DNA of 64,000 nt from Enterococcus saigonensis (GCF_011397115.1 NZ_AP022822.1:1161001-1225000), one strand, 5' to 3'. Positions 26,578 to 36,057 are shown, numbered from the stretch's first letter. The notes: a model not told the origin generated them from the letters alone. Numbers and translations: made by a program.

Positions 26578-27951
26578 ATGAATTCTGACCCCGAGAGTCA
26601 GTCGCTGATCGCCCAGTTTTTATTATTAATTGTTTTAACGCTAATTAATGCCTTTTTGGCTGCTTCAGAAATTGCTGTTGTTTCAATTAACAAAAACCGG
26701 GTGGAACAAAAAGCTGAAGAAGGCAATGTGAAGTCGCAAAAATTACTCAAAATATTGGAAAATCCAACTAACTTTTTATCCACTATTCAAGTTGGGATTA
26801 CGTTAGTTAATATTTTATCAGGGGCATCTTTAGCTGATACATTATCTAGTCGCCTAGCGCCTGTTTTAGGTGGAGGAGCGGCTGCTAAAAGCCTTGCCAA
26901 TATTATTGTTTTAGCGATTTTAACTTATGTATCCATCGTTTTTGGGGAATTATATCCTAAACGAATTGCCTTGAACAAATCAGAAGAAGTTGCCACTTTT
27001 ACTTCTGGTATTATTCGTATCATTGGTACAATTGCAAAACCATTTGTTTGGTTACTATCGGCCTCTACTAGTCTGTTAGCTAAAATTACGCCGATGGACT
27101 TTGATGATGAAGATTCCAAAATGACCCGTGATGAAATGCGGTATATGCTGGAAACAGAGGGCGTCTTAGAAGAAGACGAATTAGAAATGCTACAAGGTGT
27201 TTTTTCCTTGGATACTAAAGTAGCTCGTGAAGTTATGGTTCCCCGGACGGATGCTTTTATGGTAGATATTAATGATCCAATTAGTGAAATCGTCACCGAA
27301 GTTTTAGCTGAAAATTATTCCCGTATTCCAGTTTATAATGAAGATAAGGACAAAGTAATCGGTGTTTTGCATACCAAGAATCTTTTGAAAGCCGCTTATC
27401 AATTTGGCTTTGAAAATATTGATATGCATAAAATTTTACAAGAGCCTTTGTTTGTTCCTGAAACAGTCTTTATTGACGACTTATTATATGAATTGAAAAA
27501 GACCCGTAATCAAATGGCTATTCTTTTAGATGAATATGGCGGTATGGTCGGGGTAGTGACGTTAGAAGATTTGTTGGAAGAAATCGTTGGCGAAATTGAC
27601 GATGAGACTGATGAAGTAGAAAAACTATACGAACAAGTAAATGACCATGAATATATTATTCAAGGACGAATGTTAATTGATGAATTTAACGAAGCCTTTA
27701 ATACAGACTTGCACATGAGTGATGTGGATACAATGGCAGGTTACTTGATTACAGCGTTAGGTACTATCCCAGATGAAGGGGAGAAACTTTCTTTTAAAGT
27801 GGATAATTTAACTTTGATTTCTGAAGAGATGGAAGGATCCCGAGTATTGAAGATTCGAGTTATCTTTCATGATCCAGAAATTGAAGTGGAACCAGAGGAA
27901 GAACGTCGCCATTTTCGTAAAGAATTTGAAGACGATGAACCAAGACGTTAA
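26578..27951 (+). CDS. CNNM/CorC-type membrane protein (hemolysin family)
   Basis: A 457-residue protein of the family annotated as hemolysin or magnesium/cobalt efflux. An N-terminal CNNM (DUF21) transmembrane domain covers about residues 10-195, with AFLAASEIAVVSINKNRVE and FGELYPKRIALN. A CBS pair follows (about 210-335: VPRTDAFMVDINDPI; DEYGGMVGVVTLEDLLEEIVGEI in part). The C-terminal CorC_HlyC domain spans about 350-440. CBS domains in relatives bind adenosine nucleotides. The ATG follows AAGGAGAG. The true role is more likely Mg2+ transport than hemolysis. Confidence 0.9.
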   Translation: MNSDPESQSLIAQFLLLIVLTLINAFLAASEIAVVSINKNRVEQKAEEGNVKSQKLLKILENPTNFLSTIQVGITLVNILSGASLADTLSSRLAPVLGGGAAAKSLANIIVLAILTYVSIVFGELYPKRIALNKSEEVATFTSGIIRIIGTIAKPFVWLLSASTSLLAKITPMDFDDEDSKMTRDEMRYMLETEGVLEEDELEMLQGVFSLDTKVAREVMVPRTDAFMVDINDPISEIVTEVLAENYSRIPVYNEDKDKVIGVLHTKNLLKAAYQFGFENIDMHKILQEPLFVPETVFIDDLLYELKKTRNQMAILLDEYGGMVGVVTLEDLLEEIVGEIDDETDEVEKLYEQVNDHEYIIQGRMLIDEFNEAFNTDLHMSDVDTMAGYLITALGTIPDEGEKLSFKVDNLTLISEEMEGSRVLKIRVIFHDPEIEVEPEEERRHFRKEFEDDEPRR

Positions 27952-27960
27952 GAAATGTAG

Positions 27961-27996
27961 GTGATGTGCTGAAATTTTGGCACATCACTTTTTTAT
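27961..27996 (+). terminator. Terminator after the CNNM gene
   Basis: GTGATGTGC pairs with GCACATCAC around TGAAATTTTG, followed by T residues. Confidence 0.8.
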
Positions 27997-28106
27997 CGTT
28001 TATGAAATTTTCATTCCATGCTATACTAGCATAGTTGTTTTAGATAAAAATAAATCAAGTTAATGGCCAATGCCATTTTTAATTTAATGAACCAAAGGAG
28101 AACATA

Positions 28107-29687
28107 ATGGATAATCCAAATTTACGAAAAGAAGTCGATAGTCGACGCACTTTTGCAATTATTTCCCACCCGGACGCAGGGAAAACAACAATTACAGAGC
28201 AATTATTACTTTTTGGTGGCGCTATTCGCCAAGCTGGTACGGTTAAAGGTAAAAAAACGGGCAACTTTGCTAAATCTGACTGGATGGAAATTGAAAAGCA
28301 ACGGGGAATCTCAGTAACTAGTTCAGTGATGCAATTTGACTATGATGATAAACGGGTAAATATTTTAGATACACCAGGACATGAAGATTTTTCAGAAGAC
28401 ACCTATCGGACATTAATGGCCGTAGATAGTGCTGTTATGGTGATTGATAGCGCTAAAGGGATTGAGGCTCAAACAAAAAAATTATTCCAAGTTGTCAAAA
28501 AAAGAGGTATTCCAATTTTTACTTTTATTAATAAATTGGATCGTGACGGGCGAGAACCACTGGAATTATTAGAAGAATTAGAAGACTTATTACAAATTGA
28601 ATCTTATCCAATGAATTGGCCCATCGGAATGGGAAAAGGTTTAGAAGGATTATATGACATTTATAATGAACGAATTGAATTGTATCGTCCTGAAAATTAT
28701 GGTGGTGAACGTTTAATTCCATTAAATCAAGCTGGCGAAATACCTGCCGACCATCCTTTTCGTGGTAGCGGTCAATACGACCAGGTTTTAGAAGAAGTAG
28801 AGCTAGTCAAAGAAGCTGGCGATAGCTTTGATCGTAAAAAAATTGCGAGAGGAGAACAAACACCAGTCTTCTTTGGTTCAGCTTTAACGAACTTTGGTGT
28901 CCAAACTTTTTTAGAAACATTTTTAGAGTTTGCGCCGTCTCCTTATGCACATAAGACTGAAACAGGGGAAGAAGTAAGCCCATATGAACCCGAATTTTCT
29001 GGTTTTGTCTTCAAAATTCAAGCGAATATGAATCCTGCCCACCGTGACCGGATTGCTTTTGTCCGGATTTGTTCAGGCACTTTTGAACGAGGCATGGATA
29101 TTACTTTGGAGCGTACTGGCAAAAAAATGAAGTTAAGTAATGTAACGCAATTTATGGCTGATGCTAGAGAAAATATCCAAGAAGCTGTAGCCGGCGATAT
29201 TATCGGGGTCTATGATACTGGTAATTATCAAATTGGCGATACGCTTTTTGAAGGCAAGTTAAAAGTGGCTTATGAAGAATTGCCATCGTTTACACCGGAA
29301 TTGTTTATGAAAGTCCAAGCAAAAAATGTGATGAAGCAAAAATCTTTCCATAAAGGTATTCAGCAATTAGTTCAAGAAGGTGCAATTCAAATGTATCGTA
29401 CTTACTTAACGGATGAATATGTCATTGGAGCAGTTGGACAATTACAATTTGAAGTTTTCCAATACCGGATGAAAAACGAATACAACGCTGAAGTGGTGAT
29501 GACACCAATGGGACACAAAATCGCCCGTTGGATTGATCCTGAACAATTGGATGAAAAGATGGGCTCCTCTCGAAATATTTTGGCGCGAGATCGTTTTGAC
29601 CAACCACTATTTTTATTTGAAAACCAATTTGCAGAACGCTGGTTTGCCGATAAGTATCCCGATGTGAAGTTGAAGAGTTTGATGTAA
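28107..29687 (+). CDS. prfC: Peptide chain release factor 3
   Basis: GTPase that recycles RF1 and RF2 from terminating ribosomes. The 526-residue product has translation-factor GTPase motifs G1 SHPDAGKTT (about 19-27), G2/G3 with KQRGISVTSSV and DTPGHEDFSED (about 84-94), G4 NKLDRDGR (about 138-145), then domains II and III ending with the RF3 C-terminal domain. ATG 28107 follows AAAGGAG. A TGCTATACT extended -10 lies at 28019-28027. It stands alone between terminators. Confidence 0.96.
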   Translation: MDNPNLRKEVDSRRTFAIISHPDAGKTTITEQLLLFGGAIRQAGTVKGKKTGNFAKSDWMEIEKQRGISVTSSVMQFDYDDKRVNILDTPGHEDFSEDTYRTLMAVDSAVMVIDSAKGIEAQTKKLFQVVKKRGIPIFTFINKLDRDGREPLELLEELEDLLQIESYPMNWPIGMGKGLEGLYDIYNERIELYRPENYGGERLIPLNQAGEIPADHPFRGSGQYDQVLEEVELVKEAGDSFDRKKIARGEQTPVFFGSALTNFGVQTFLETFLEFAPSPYAHKTETGEEVSPYEPEFSGFVFKIQANMNPAHRDRIAFVRICSGTFERGMDITLERTGKKMKLSNVTQFMADARENIQEAVAGDIIGVYDTGNYQIGDTLFEGKLKVAYEELPSFTPELFMKVQAKNVMKQKSFHKGIQQLVQEGAIQMYRTYLTDEYVIGAVGQLQFEVFQYRMKNEYNAEVVMTPMGHKIARWIDPEQLDEKMGSSRNILARDRFDQPLFLFENQFAERWFADKYPDVKLKSLM

Positions 29688-29721
29688 AATTTTATAATAT
29701 AAAACTTAAGTTGTTGTTTTA

Positions 29722-29752
29722 GGCTATGCAATCACGTTGCATAGCTTTTTTT
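29722..29752 (+). terminator. prfC terminator
   Basis: GCTATGCAA and TTGCATAGC form the stem, followed by seven T. Confidence 0.85.
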
Positions 29753-30011
29753 GTGCTATCTAATAAATTTATTTGAATTCACTTCATTATTTAATGAAGC
29801 GTAAAATTATAACCCCTCGAATTAGAAAATATCTATGCTGTTTTTAGTGAAAATTAGTGTGATTCGTTGTTTTTCCAACGATAATAACAGATGTAATATT
29901 CATTTTATTTGAAAAATATCGGATTATAAATTAGTATTTAATTAATTAGTATTATATTGTTTTAATTTTATGAATTCGTATTGAGTACTAAAAGAAGGGA
30001 GATTATCTGGA
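29753..30011 (+). promoter_or_regulatory. Regulatory region upstream of the surface-protein cluster
   Basis: This AT-rich stretch has no gene. It holds a perfect inverted repeat CTTCATTA-TT-TAATGAAG (29782-29799), a small hairpin CGTTG/CCAACG near 29864-29880, and a direct repeat TTAGTATT at 29931-29938 and 29946-29953 (15-base period). GAAGGGA precedes the first ATG. These are candidate sites for the Mga-like regulator encoded at the far end of the cluster; that link is inferred. Confidence 0.35.
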
Positions 30012-32246
30012 ATGATTGGTATAAAAAAATTAAGCGCTTTGCTTTTAGGTACCCAACTTCTTTTTGCAACGGGTTCTTCCTCGTTTTCCGCGACCCAAAA
30101 TTATGATGAAAGTTCAAGTGAAAAAACGCACGAAACGACTACTGAATCCACTAAAAAATTAGAACTTCATGATAGCATTAGTGCAACCCTTGAGAGCCAA
30201 ACAAGTGCTAGTTCTGAGGAACAAGTAATCGCTGAGGAGCAAGTAGCCGATAGCATTACAAAAGAAAGTGAGTCTAAAGACCCGCCGACAAAAGAAAGTA
30301 TCAGTCGTGCTGTAGGTATACAGGCAAGTGGTAGTGGGACTTCCCAAGATGATCCGCGAATTGTCGAAAATTCAGCAGAGCTAAAAACAGCAATTGAAGA
30401 TCCACAAATTGCGTACATTAAATTAGCTCCTTCAGAGGAAATTTTTTATTTTGATGTAAGTTCTCCTCAAGTTACAAGTAATGTTACGATTGATGGTAGT
30501 GGTCGTACCATATCATACAACAAGAATACTCTTGAAGTTAAAGCAAATAATGTTTGGGTGAAATTTATGAATATGACATTTGGTTCATCCGATTATTCCG
30601 TAACTACTAATGAGTACTACGGTCTTTGCCGAGGAAATACTACTTATTCAAATGTTACAGTTGAAGTTGAAAATGTCAAATATTATTCAAATAGAGGAGC
30701 GCAACCTTTTTTTAATCGTGGGAAAGATAGTAAAGTTGTCTTTTCAGGAGAAAACTTTTTCTCAGTGCAAGATGGGATCTCATCTCAAGAATTTGCAGAA
30801 TGTAATCATTTTCTATTTAAAAAAGATAGCCATACGACAGTTGAACATGATACTGGACAGAGCAATTCGATCGTGACATATGGGACAGGACGTGATTTTA
30901 GTTTTGAATTAGAGGCAGGAGCGGTTGTGGATTATAACACAATAAGTGATCAATTTGTTGATAGCTTTTCAGGGAATGGGACGATGAAAATTGGTGAGGG
31001 AGCATCGCTTAAGATTAATGGGGATCGAAGGTTTGTTTCCGCTAGTAAACGAATGATTCTTCAAGTTGATGAGGGTGGAAAGCTCGACATGAGTTTTGAG
31101 GATAGCTTCAATTTTAATAATGCTTCCACACTCAATTTTGCGAAGGACTCAACGTTAAATATGGCAGTAACAAATGCAAATCAAGTTTTTAGTAATACCA
31201 TTCCTGCCGATAATTTCATTATTGATAATGCTTATCGTTTATCTTTTAATGTTTCTGGATTAACAAACAAGGAGCCTGTCAATGCAGGATTCACATTTTC
31301 TGAATTCATTCCCGGAATTACCGGTTACGGTATTACGGCAGGCAATACTCCTATAAATACCATTATTGGTAGTGGTGCTGTTATTAGTTCGAATGGGACC
31401 GATTTCACGTTAAATTCGCCTCAAGACGATTTTGAGACAGACGAAAAAACAACGATTCGAGGAGCAAGAAGTATTGTCTTACAACGCCTCCCTAATCCAG
31501 CGGTGATACGAGATGTCAAACAAGTGGTTAAAGATACTAGCGCTGCTTTTAATCTGACTGATTATTTGACCAACAATAATGTTATTACTGGCGTAGATTA
31601 TTTGCTATTTAGTGAGCAGCAAGATACTGAAAACTTTAATGATACTGATAAAATCGCTGAACAAAAGATAGGAGCAAAAGTAGAAGAAGCAGAAGCAACA
31701 GAGCTTACTGAAGCAGAAATTACAAGTTCTGTAGCGTTTACCAATTTAGCAGAACAGACAGAATATTGGCTTTATGTCCAAATCAAAGCGAGTTTTGAAT
31801 CAGGTGATAGTGAATGGTATGAAATATCTTTTACCACAAAGACGGATGCACTCAATGTAACATTCCCAACTGAAATGTTCTTTAATACCGAAATGTCTGA
31901 AGAAGACAGACGACTACTAGTCACTTCACAACGCTATCGAGTCAAAAATAATAGTGCTTATCCAATTGAATTAAAGATAAATTCTTTTAGTGAAGACGGC
32001 GAGTCAGGCGTTGACTTGTTAGAAAATATAGACGGCGATACGAAAGGTCACTTATATTTACAGCTAGCAAAAGACAGTGAAGAACCCACTACATTAAAAA
32101 AAGATTTAGCAAATGTTGATATGGGAGAATTAGATATCGATCAGCAAATAAATTTACAGTTTACAGGTGAATACTTTGGTAACGCAGGTAAGGAAATCAA
32201 CACAAAATACAATATGATTTTGGAATTTACGAGAACGGGGGAGTAA
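30012..32246 (+). CDS. Secreted pectate-lyase-like adhesin with C-terminal WxL-like module
   Basis: A 744-residue secreted protein. A signal peptide (about 1-27) is followed by a Ser/Thr/Glu-rich low-complexity stalk (about 28-105). A right-handed beta-helix region of the pectate-lyase-like adhesive type follows (about 110-480, with repeated NVTIDGSGRTISY-like strands). A fibronectin-like stretch (about 500-620) precedes a C-terminal module (about 622-744, from VTFPTEMFFNTE to ILEFTRTGE) that resembles the small secreted protein encoded two genes later. No LPXTG motif and no canonical WxL motif are visible. It opens a four-gene surface cluster; adhesion is a family-based inference. Confidence 0.7.
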   Translation: MIGIKKLSALLLGTQLLFATGSSSFSATQNYDESSSEKTHETTTESTKKLELHDSISATLESQTSASSEEQVIAEEQVADSITKESESKDPPTKESISRAVGIQASGSGTSQDDPRIVENSAELKTAIEDPQIAYIKLAPSEEIFYFDVSSPQVTSNVTIDGSGRTISYNKNTLEVKANNVWVKFMNMTFGSSDYSVTTNEYYGLCRGNTTYSNVTVEVENVKYYSNRGAQPFFNRGKDSKVVFSGENFFSVQDGISSQEFAECNHFLFKKDSHTTVEHDTGQSNSIVTYGTGRDFSFELEAGAVVDYNTISDQFVDSFSGNGTMKIGEGASLKINGDRRFVSASKRMILQVDEGGKLDMSFEDSFNFNNASTLNFAKDSTLNMAVTNANQVFSNTIPADNFIIDNAYRLSFNVSGLTNKEPVNAGFTFSEFIPGITGYGITAGNTPINTIIGSGAVISSNGTDFTLNSPQDDFETDEKTTIRGARSIVLQRLPNPAVIRDVKQVVKDTSAAFNLTDYLTNNNVITGVDYLLFSEQQDTENFNDTDKIAEQKIGAKVEEAEATELTEAEITSSVAFTNLAEQTEYWLYVQIKASFESGDSEWYEISFTTKTDALNVTFPTEMFFNTEMSEEDRRLLVTSQRYRVKNNSAYPIELKINSFSEDGESGVDLLENIDGDTKGHLYLQLAKDSEEPTTLKKDLANVDMGELDIDQQINLQFTGEYFGNAGKEINTKYNMILEFTRTGE

Positions 32247-32250
32247 CAGA

Positions 32251-32781
32251 ATGAATACAACTAACACGCAGTCCAATCAAAAAAACAAAAAAATAATTTT
32301 ACTTTTATTATTACTTTTATTGTTAAGTGTTGGGGGATATTTTGTTTATCGTCATTTTAATCAACCTGATGTACCTGTGACGATTGTTAGTGGCGAGTTT
32401 TTACCGGATGGAAAAGATGCAGCCAAAATTTCAGGTGAAGAATTGCAACAATTGGCGCAAAAAAAAGTAGATGCGAGCCAGTTCAACATGGTTATCGCCC
32501 CCACTGCCAATGTACAACAAGGTACAAAGAGTGATTTGTTTATTCAAAATCCACCTCATAACGCCAATCCAATCAACGTGGAAATTCGGTTAAAAGATTC
32601 AAATGAATTAGTTTATACCTCGGGTGCTATTCACCCGGGTTATGAAATAAAAGGAGCTACTCTGGAAAAAAAATTGGAGGAGGGGAGTTATCCGGCAACT
32701 GCGCTTTTTAGCATTTATGATGGTAATACCAAAGGAAAACGTGGACAAGTTGCCGCAGCGATTGATTTTGTAGTGAAATAA
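32251..32781 (+). CDS. Membrane-anchored extracellular protein of the surface cluster
   Basis: A 176-residue protein with a cytoplasmic N-terminus rich in Asn/Lys, one strongly hydrophobic Leu-rich segment (about 16-33) and an extracellular domain (about 40-176) with beta-rich, immunoglobulin-like character (GATLEKKLEEGSYPATALF). No catalytic motif is seen. It starts four bases after the adhesin stop, with GGGGGAG in the adhesin end as RBS, so the two are co-translated. Comparable single-pass proteins accompany WxL loci and may hold surface proteins at the membrane; function unknown. Confidence 0.65.
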   Translation: MNTTNTQSNQKNKKIILLLLLLLLLSVGGYFVYRHFNQPDVPVTIVSGEFLPDGKDAAKISGEELQQLAQKKVDASQFNMVIAPTANVQQGTKSDLFIQNPPHNANPINVEIRLKDSNELVYTSGAIHPGYEIKGATLEKKLEEGSYPATALFSIYDGNTKGKRGQVAAAIDFVVK

Positions 32782-32802
32782 AAAAAGAAAGGAAGAGGAA
32801 AA

Positions 32803-33423
32803 ATGAAAAAAATATTTGGTTTAGTTGCACTATCAAGTGTCGTGTTGGTGGCCCTACCGGCATATGCAGAACAGAATATTATTGGTGAAGATTCTGGAGA
32901 GATTAAGATAAATGGGACATTAGGTATTGATAATACAGATGAGGGTGCGACAATTGTAGAAGAAGATGATGCTTGGATTAATGTTACACTTCCATTAGAG
33001 ACAATCTTTTATAGCGCCAGCCCAAATGCAGGTGCGCCTATCACATCACCTGACTATACAATTACTAATAATTCTGGTCGTCCAGTGGATATTTTTTTTA
33101 AGGGAATAGCAAAAGATGATCCGGATCCTTCTGCCCAAGCTGAGTATGAGGTTGCATTGAATGGCTTTGCTAAAGGAAACCCTAAAATTATTGAAGATGG
33201 TTTAGTAACTTCAGAGAATAACGGAGTGCTTATTCATACACTTGCAAATAAAAATGGGAAACTTGGTAAAAATGATCAGGATCTGCAACCAACTGCTAAT
33301 ACTGTTGCTTTTAGATATGTTGGAGAAGTTATGGATGCAGTGGATAGTACAATTACTGAAAATTACACCATGACGCTTGAATTTAAAGCTGTTAGTTGGG
33401 TAGAAGAAACGGAAACACCTTAA
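32803..33423 (+). CDS. Secreted WxL-like domain protein
   Basis: A 206-residue protein with a clear signal peptide (about 1-22, cleavage after AYA). The mature region begins with a SGEIKINGTLGI strand and then a module (about 65-206) with NVTLPLETIFYSAS, YTITNNSGRPVDIFF and a terminal YTMTLEFKAVSW. This parallels the C-terminus of the large adhesin and the general layout of WxL wall-binding domains, but the tandem W-x-L motifs are absent. RBS AAAGGAAGAGG precedes the ATG. It probably binds peptidoglycan or partner proteins on the cell surface; this is inference. Confidence 0.6.
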   Translation: MKKIFGLVALSSVVLVALPAYAEQNIIGEDSGEIKINGTLGIDNTDEGATIVEEDDAWINVTLPLETIFYSASPNAGAPITSPDYTITNNSGRPVDIFFKGIAKDDPDPSAQAEYEVALNGFAKGNPKIIEDGLVTSENNGVLIHTLANKNGKLGKNDQDLQPTANTVAFRYVGEVMDAVDSTITENYTMTLEFKAVSWVEETETP

Positions 33424-33443
33424 TTTTGTAGGAGGGCTTGCAG

Positions 33444-33683
33444 ATGAATGGAGATATTCAAGTAACAGGAGTGTTAAACATGCCTGTTGAGTCGTCTGTT
33501 TCAGAGCCAGGGGAAACCACTTCAAGTTCAACATCCAATGAAGTTGTCTATGTTTCGACAAAAAAAGAGTTTTACCCACAAACAGGGGATGAGATAAATA
33601 CGAACTACCTCGTTATGGGGATACTAATAATTATAATAAGTATTACGGTAATTGTCTCTCGGTGTAGGAAAACAGTTAAATAA
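33444..33683 (+). CDS. Small sortase-motif protein lacking a signal peptide
   Basis: A 79-residue protein with the C-terminal sorting signal YPQTGDE (about 44-50), a hydrophobic segment and a basic tail RCRKTVK, the pattern used by sortase A. WxL loci usually include a short LPXTG protein of this kind, but those begin with a signal peptide. Here translation starts at ATG 33444 (RBS GGAGGG) directly in GDIQVTGVLNMP, which resembles the mature start of the preceding protein. It may be an N-terminally truncated relic, or may be exported without a cleaved signal. Confidence 0.55.
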   Translation: MNGDIQVTGVLNMPVESSVSEPGETTSSSTSNEVVYVSTKKEFYPQTGDEINTNYLVMGILIIIISITVIVSRCRKTVK

Positions 33684-33749
33684 AATTAATTATTAGGTAG
33701 CCCCTGTGATTAATTGTAATAAGTAGCGGTAAATAATACTAGAAGTTTT

Positions 33750-33785
33750 AATGCAGCGTTTTTAGCAATGCTGCATTTTTTTTGA
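33750..33785 (+). terminator. Terminator of the surface cluster
   Basis: ATGCAGC pairs with GCTGCAT, with an internal loop, followed by eight or more T. Confidence 0.75.
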
Positions 33786-33945
33786 TATAAAAAAGTGATT
33801 AACAAAAGACTATAGTTGTCCAAAAAGCCAAAAAAATTCTATGAACTTATTCAAAATGAAAAAATTTTTTTTAAAAACGTAACTATCTAGCGAAAAAAAA
33901 CATATTTGTGCTATTATGAAGTATAAAATCAAAAGGGGAAATAGA

Positions 33946-35418
33946 ATGTTAGAAAATATTTTATTAGACGATCCAGCTCAAAACAAACTAATGCTCTTTA
34001 AGCATATGTTAGAACTTGAGCGCGGCTTATATCCAATTCATTATTTTGAAAAATATACCGGTTTTTCACATATAAAAACAGCAAATTTATTAAATCAAAT
34101 GAATCAAGATTTAAAAGACCTAGAAACAGGTTACGTATTGTTCACAGAAAAAGAAAAAGTCCAAATTGATGGTAATCTACCCAAGTTCCACACATACCAA
34201 CAGTTTCTTTTCCAAACTAGTGTTCCTTATCGCGTTTTAATTACAACATTACTTCAACCTGAAATGGATTTAAAAGAGTTTGGACAACAAACCGATTTAA
34301 GTCAATCTTCTTTAATGCGGCGACTAAAACCGTTAGTTGCTTATTTAAAAGAAAAGAGTATCCGATTAAATTGCCTGCAAATGGAAGTGACAGGACGAGA
34401 AGCATTAGTCCGAATTATGTACTTTAATTTCTTATGGATGGTTGATTTTGGGGCAGAACTATTTCAGTACTTTGAAAGGCAAAACGTAGATTTAAATACT
34501 TTGTTTGATGAAGAGGACCTGACTTTTTTAAAGTATGTAGAACAAAGGGAGTTTACGGTTTATCAGTCAATTAGTTTGCTGCGGACTAAATTGGGCTATT
34601 ATGTGGATGAGCCAGAAATCAATCATTTTTTATACCCTACAACAATTAATTTACGCTTTAAACAAAAGCTGGCTCAAACGGGTGTGGCTGAGACATATCA
34701 GCAAAGGGAAGCTAATTTTATTTCCTACATGATTTTTTATTGGCCGCAGTATTTTTCAGAAGACGATCCGCGATTATCATACGTACGAAAAAATTATAAA
34801 AATTTGACCGCTTCAAAAGAAAAGTCAAAAGCTTTTTTTGACAAAATGATACCTTATTTTCAAAATTTTTCTCGCGGTAAGCAAGAATTGATTCTGTTAA
34901 ATTATCAAACAATATTCTTACGCCAAGAATTATTTAAAGGGAAAGCACCAAAAAACTTGGATTTTATTTTAGAGAGTTTAAAAATTCAACATCCAAATTA
35001 TGAAATTTTACATGGCTATATCAGCGAAGCAATACAGACGAGCGCAAGTGAGGACTTAATTAATCTTTTAACGATTGTGACTTTACCACAAGTTGAGCGT
35101 AGCGAGAAAACAGAAAAAATAAAAGTGGGGATTATTGGTTTTCCCAATCACTTTTTATTATATTCGCTGATTAATCGAATCGAAGATTTACCATTTGTTG
35201 ATTATTCTTTGATGAATACAGCCTCTAAAGAAAAATATGATGCAGTAATTACCTGTTCGGGGTCATTAGTCCCCGAAGAAAATACAAATTATTGGATTGT
35301 TGAAGGTGAAAGTTCATTTGATGCTACGGATGATTTTTTATTCCACATTTTTAAAAAAAGGCAAAAAGAGCAAAATAATCAATTGAATATCGGTCAAAGA
35401 GATAAAACTAAACATTAA
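33946..35418 (+). CDS. Mga-like helix-turn-helix regulator
   Basis: A 490-residue regulator of the Mga/AtxA type. Two N-terminal helix-turn-helix segments are visible: FEKYTGFSHIKTANLLNQMN (about 34-53) and LKEFGQQTDLSQSSLMRRLKP (about 107-127). A long helical PRD-like region follows, then a C-terminal EIIB-like region (about 395-470, KVGIIGFPNHFLLYSLINRI in part). ATG 33946 follows AAAGGGG; an in-frame ATG at 33916 lies over the likely -10 (TGCTATTAT). Mga proteins activate surface-protein genes, so the preceding cluster is its likely target. Confidence 0.8.
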   Translation: MLENILLDDPAQNKLMLFKHMLELERGLYPIHYFEKYTGFSHIKTANLLNQMNQDLKDLETGYVLFTEKEKVQIDGNLPKFHTYQQFLFQTSVPYRVLITTLLQPEMDLKEFGQQTDLSQSSLMRRLKPLVAYLKEKSIRLNCLQMEVTGREALVRIMYFNFLWMVDFGAELFQYFERQNVDLNTLFDEEDLTFLKYVEQREFTVYQSISLLRTKLGYYVDEPEINHFLYPTTINLRFKQKLAQTGVAETYQQREANFISYMIFYWPQYFSEDDPRLSYVRKNYKNLTASKEKSKAFFDKMIPYFQNFSRGKQELILLNYQTIFLRQELFKGKAPKNLDFILESLKIQHPNYEILHGYISEAIQTSASEDLINLLTIVTLPQVERSEKTEKIKVGIIGFPNHFLLYSLINRIEDLPFVDYSLMNTASKEKYDAVITCSGSLVPEENTNYWIVEGESSFDATDDFLFHIFKKRQKEQNNQLNIGQRDKTKH

Positions 35419-35483
35419 TGGTAGATGGAGTATAGAAAATTCATTCGTTTTAATAAGCTTTAGCACATATAAATTAGTTATAT

Positions 35484-35532
35484 AAAACAAGCTGGGATAA
35501 GAAGCTAAATCGCTTTTTATCCCAGCTTGTTT
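35484..35532. terminator. Bidirectional terminator
   Basis: ACAAGCTGGGATAA pairs with TTATCCCAGCTTGT around an inner small stem, flanked by A and T runs. It lies between the Mga-like gene and the convergent DUF1827 gene. Confidence 0.85.
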
Positions 35533-35849
35533 TATGAGGCGTTGTTACTTAATTGATTTGTCTTAATTGAAATTTCTACTAAACCAGGCAGTTCAATTTG
35601 GGTAATTGCATCAGGTTCGTAACTGCTTAAAGGCATTTTTTTTAAAAAATATTCTTTTACTTCGTTAATTTCACGTTCATTGAGATTGCGCTTTTTATTA
35701 ATCAATAAAATTTCGTTGTGGCTAGGGGCAACTGTATAGACGATAGTGGTATTGCCCGCCGTATAAACTTTCACCATCTCTGCATCCGTATTTTCTAACT
35801 GATTGCGTACCAAACGCGAGTGGCTATTGGTTACGTTGATTAATTTCAT
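35532..35849 (-). CDS. DUF1827 family protein
   Basis: A 105-residue soluble protein matching DUF1827, a family of unknown function found mainly in Lactobacillales. It starts MKLINVTNSHSRLVRNQLEN and has an alternating beta/helix pattern with a VYTVAPSHNEILLINKKRNL stretch (about 37-56). The ATG at 35849 has AAGGAG upstream; an in-frame start nine bases earlier lacks support. It is monocistronic and lies next to clpE. No motif indicates catalysis. Confidence 0.8.
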   Translation of the reverse strand: MKLINVTNSHSRLVRNQLENTDAEMVKVYTAGNTTIVYTVAPSHNEILLINKKRNLNEREINEVKEYFLKKMPLSSYEPDAITQIELPGLVEISIKTNQLSNNAS

Positions 35850-35994
35850 CTGGTTCACTCCTTCAAGGCAAGTTTGAACTAACTTACCTATTATTATACG
35901 GTTCCAAACTTAATTAGCAAAGTGATTACACTTGAGAAAACAGACAAAATTTGCCGATTTTAGTAGTTATCTAAACGTTTTTTATTTCTAAGCT

Positions 35995-36044
35995 AAAAAA
36001 GCATGTGAACAAACGATTACGAACGTCAGCTCACATGCTTTTTA
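35995..36044. terminator. Terminator between clpE and DUF1827 genes
   Basis: AAAAAGCATGTGA pairs with TCACATGCTTTTT across a longer loop. On the minus strand it closes clpE. Confidence 0.7.
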
Positions 36045-36057
36045 TTAAATGTAGTAA

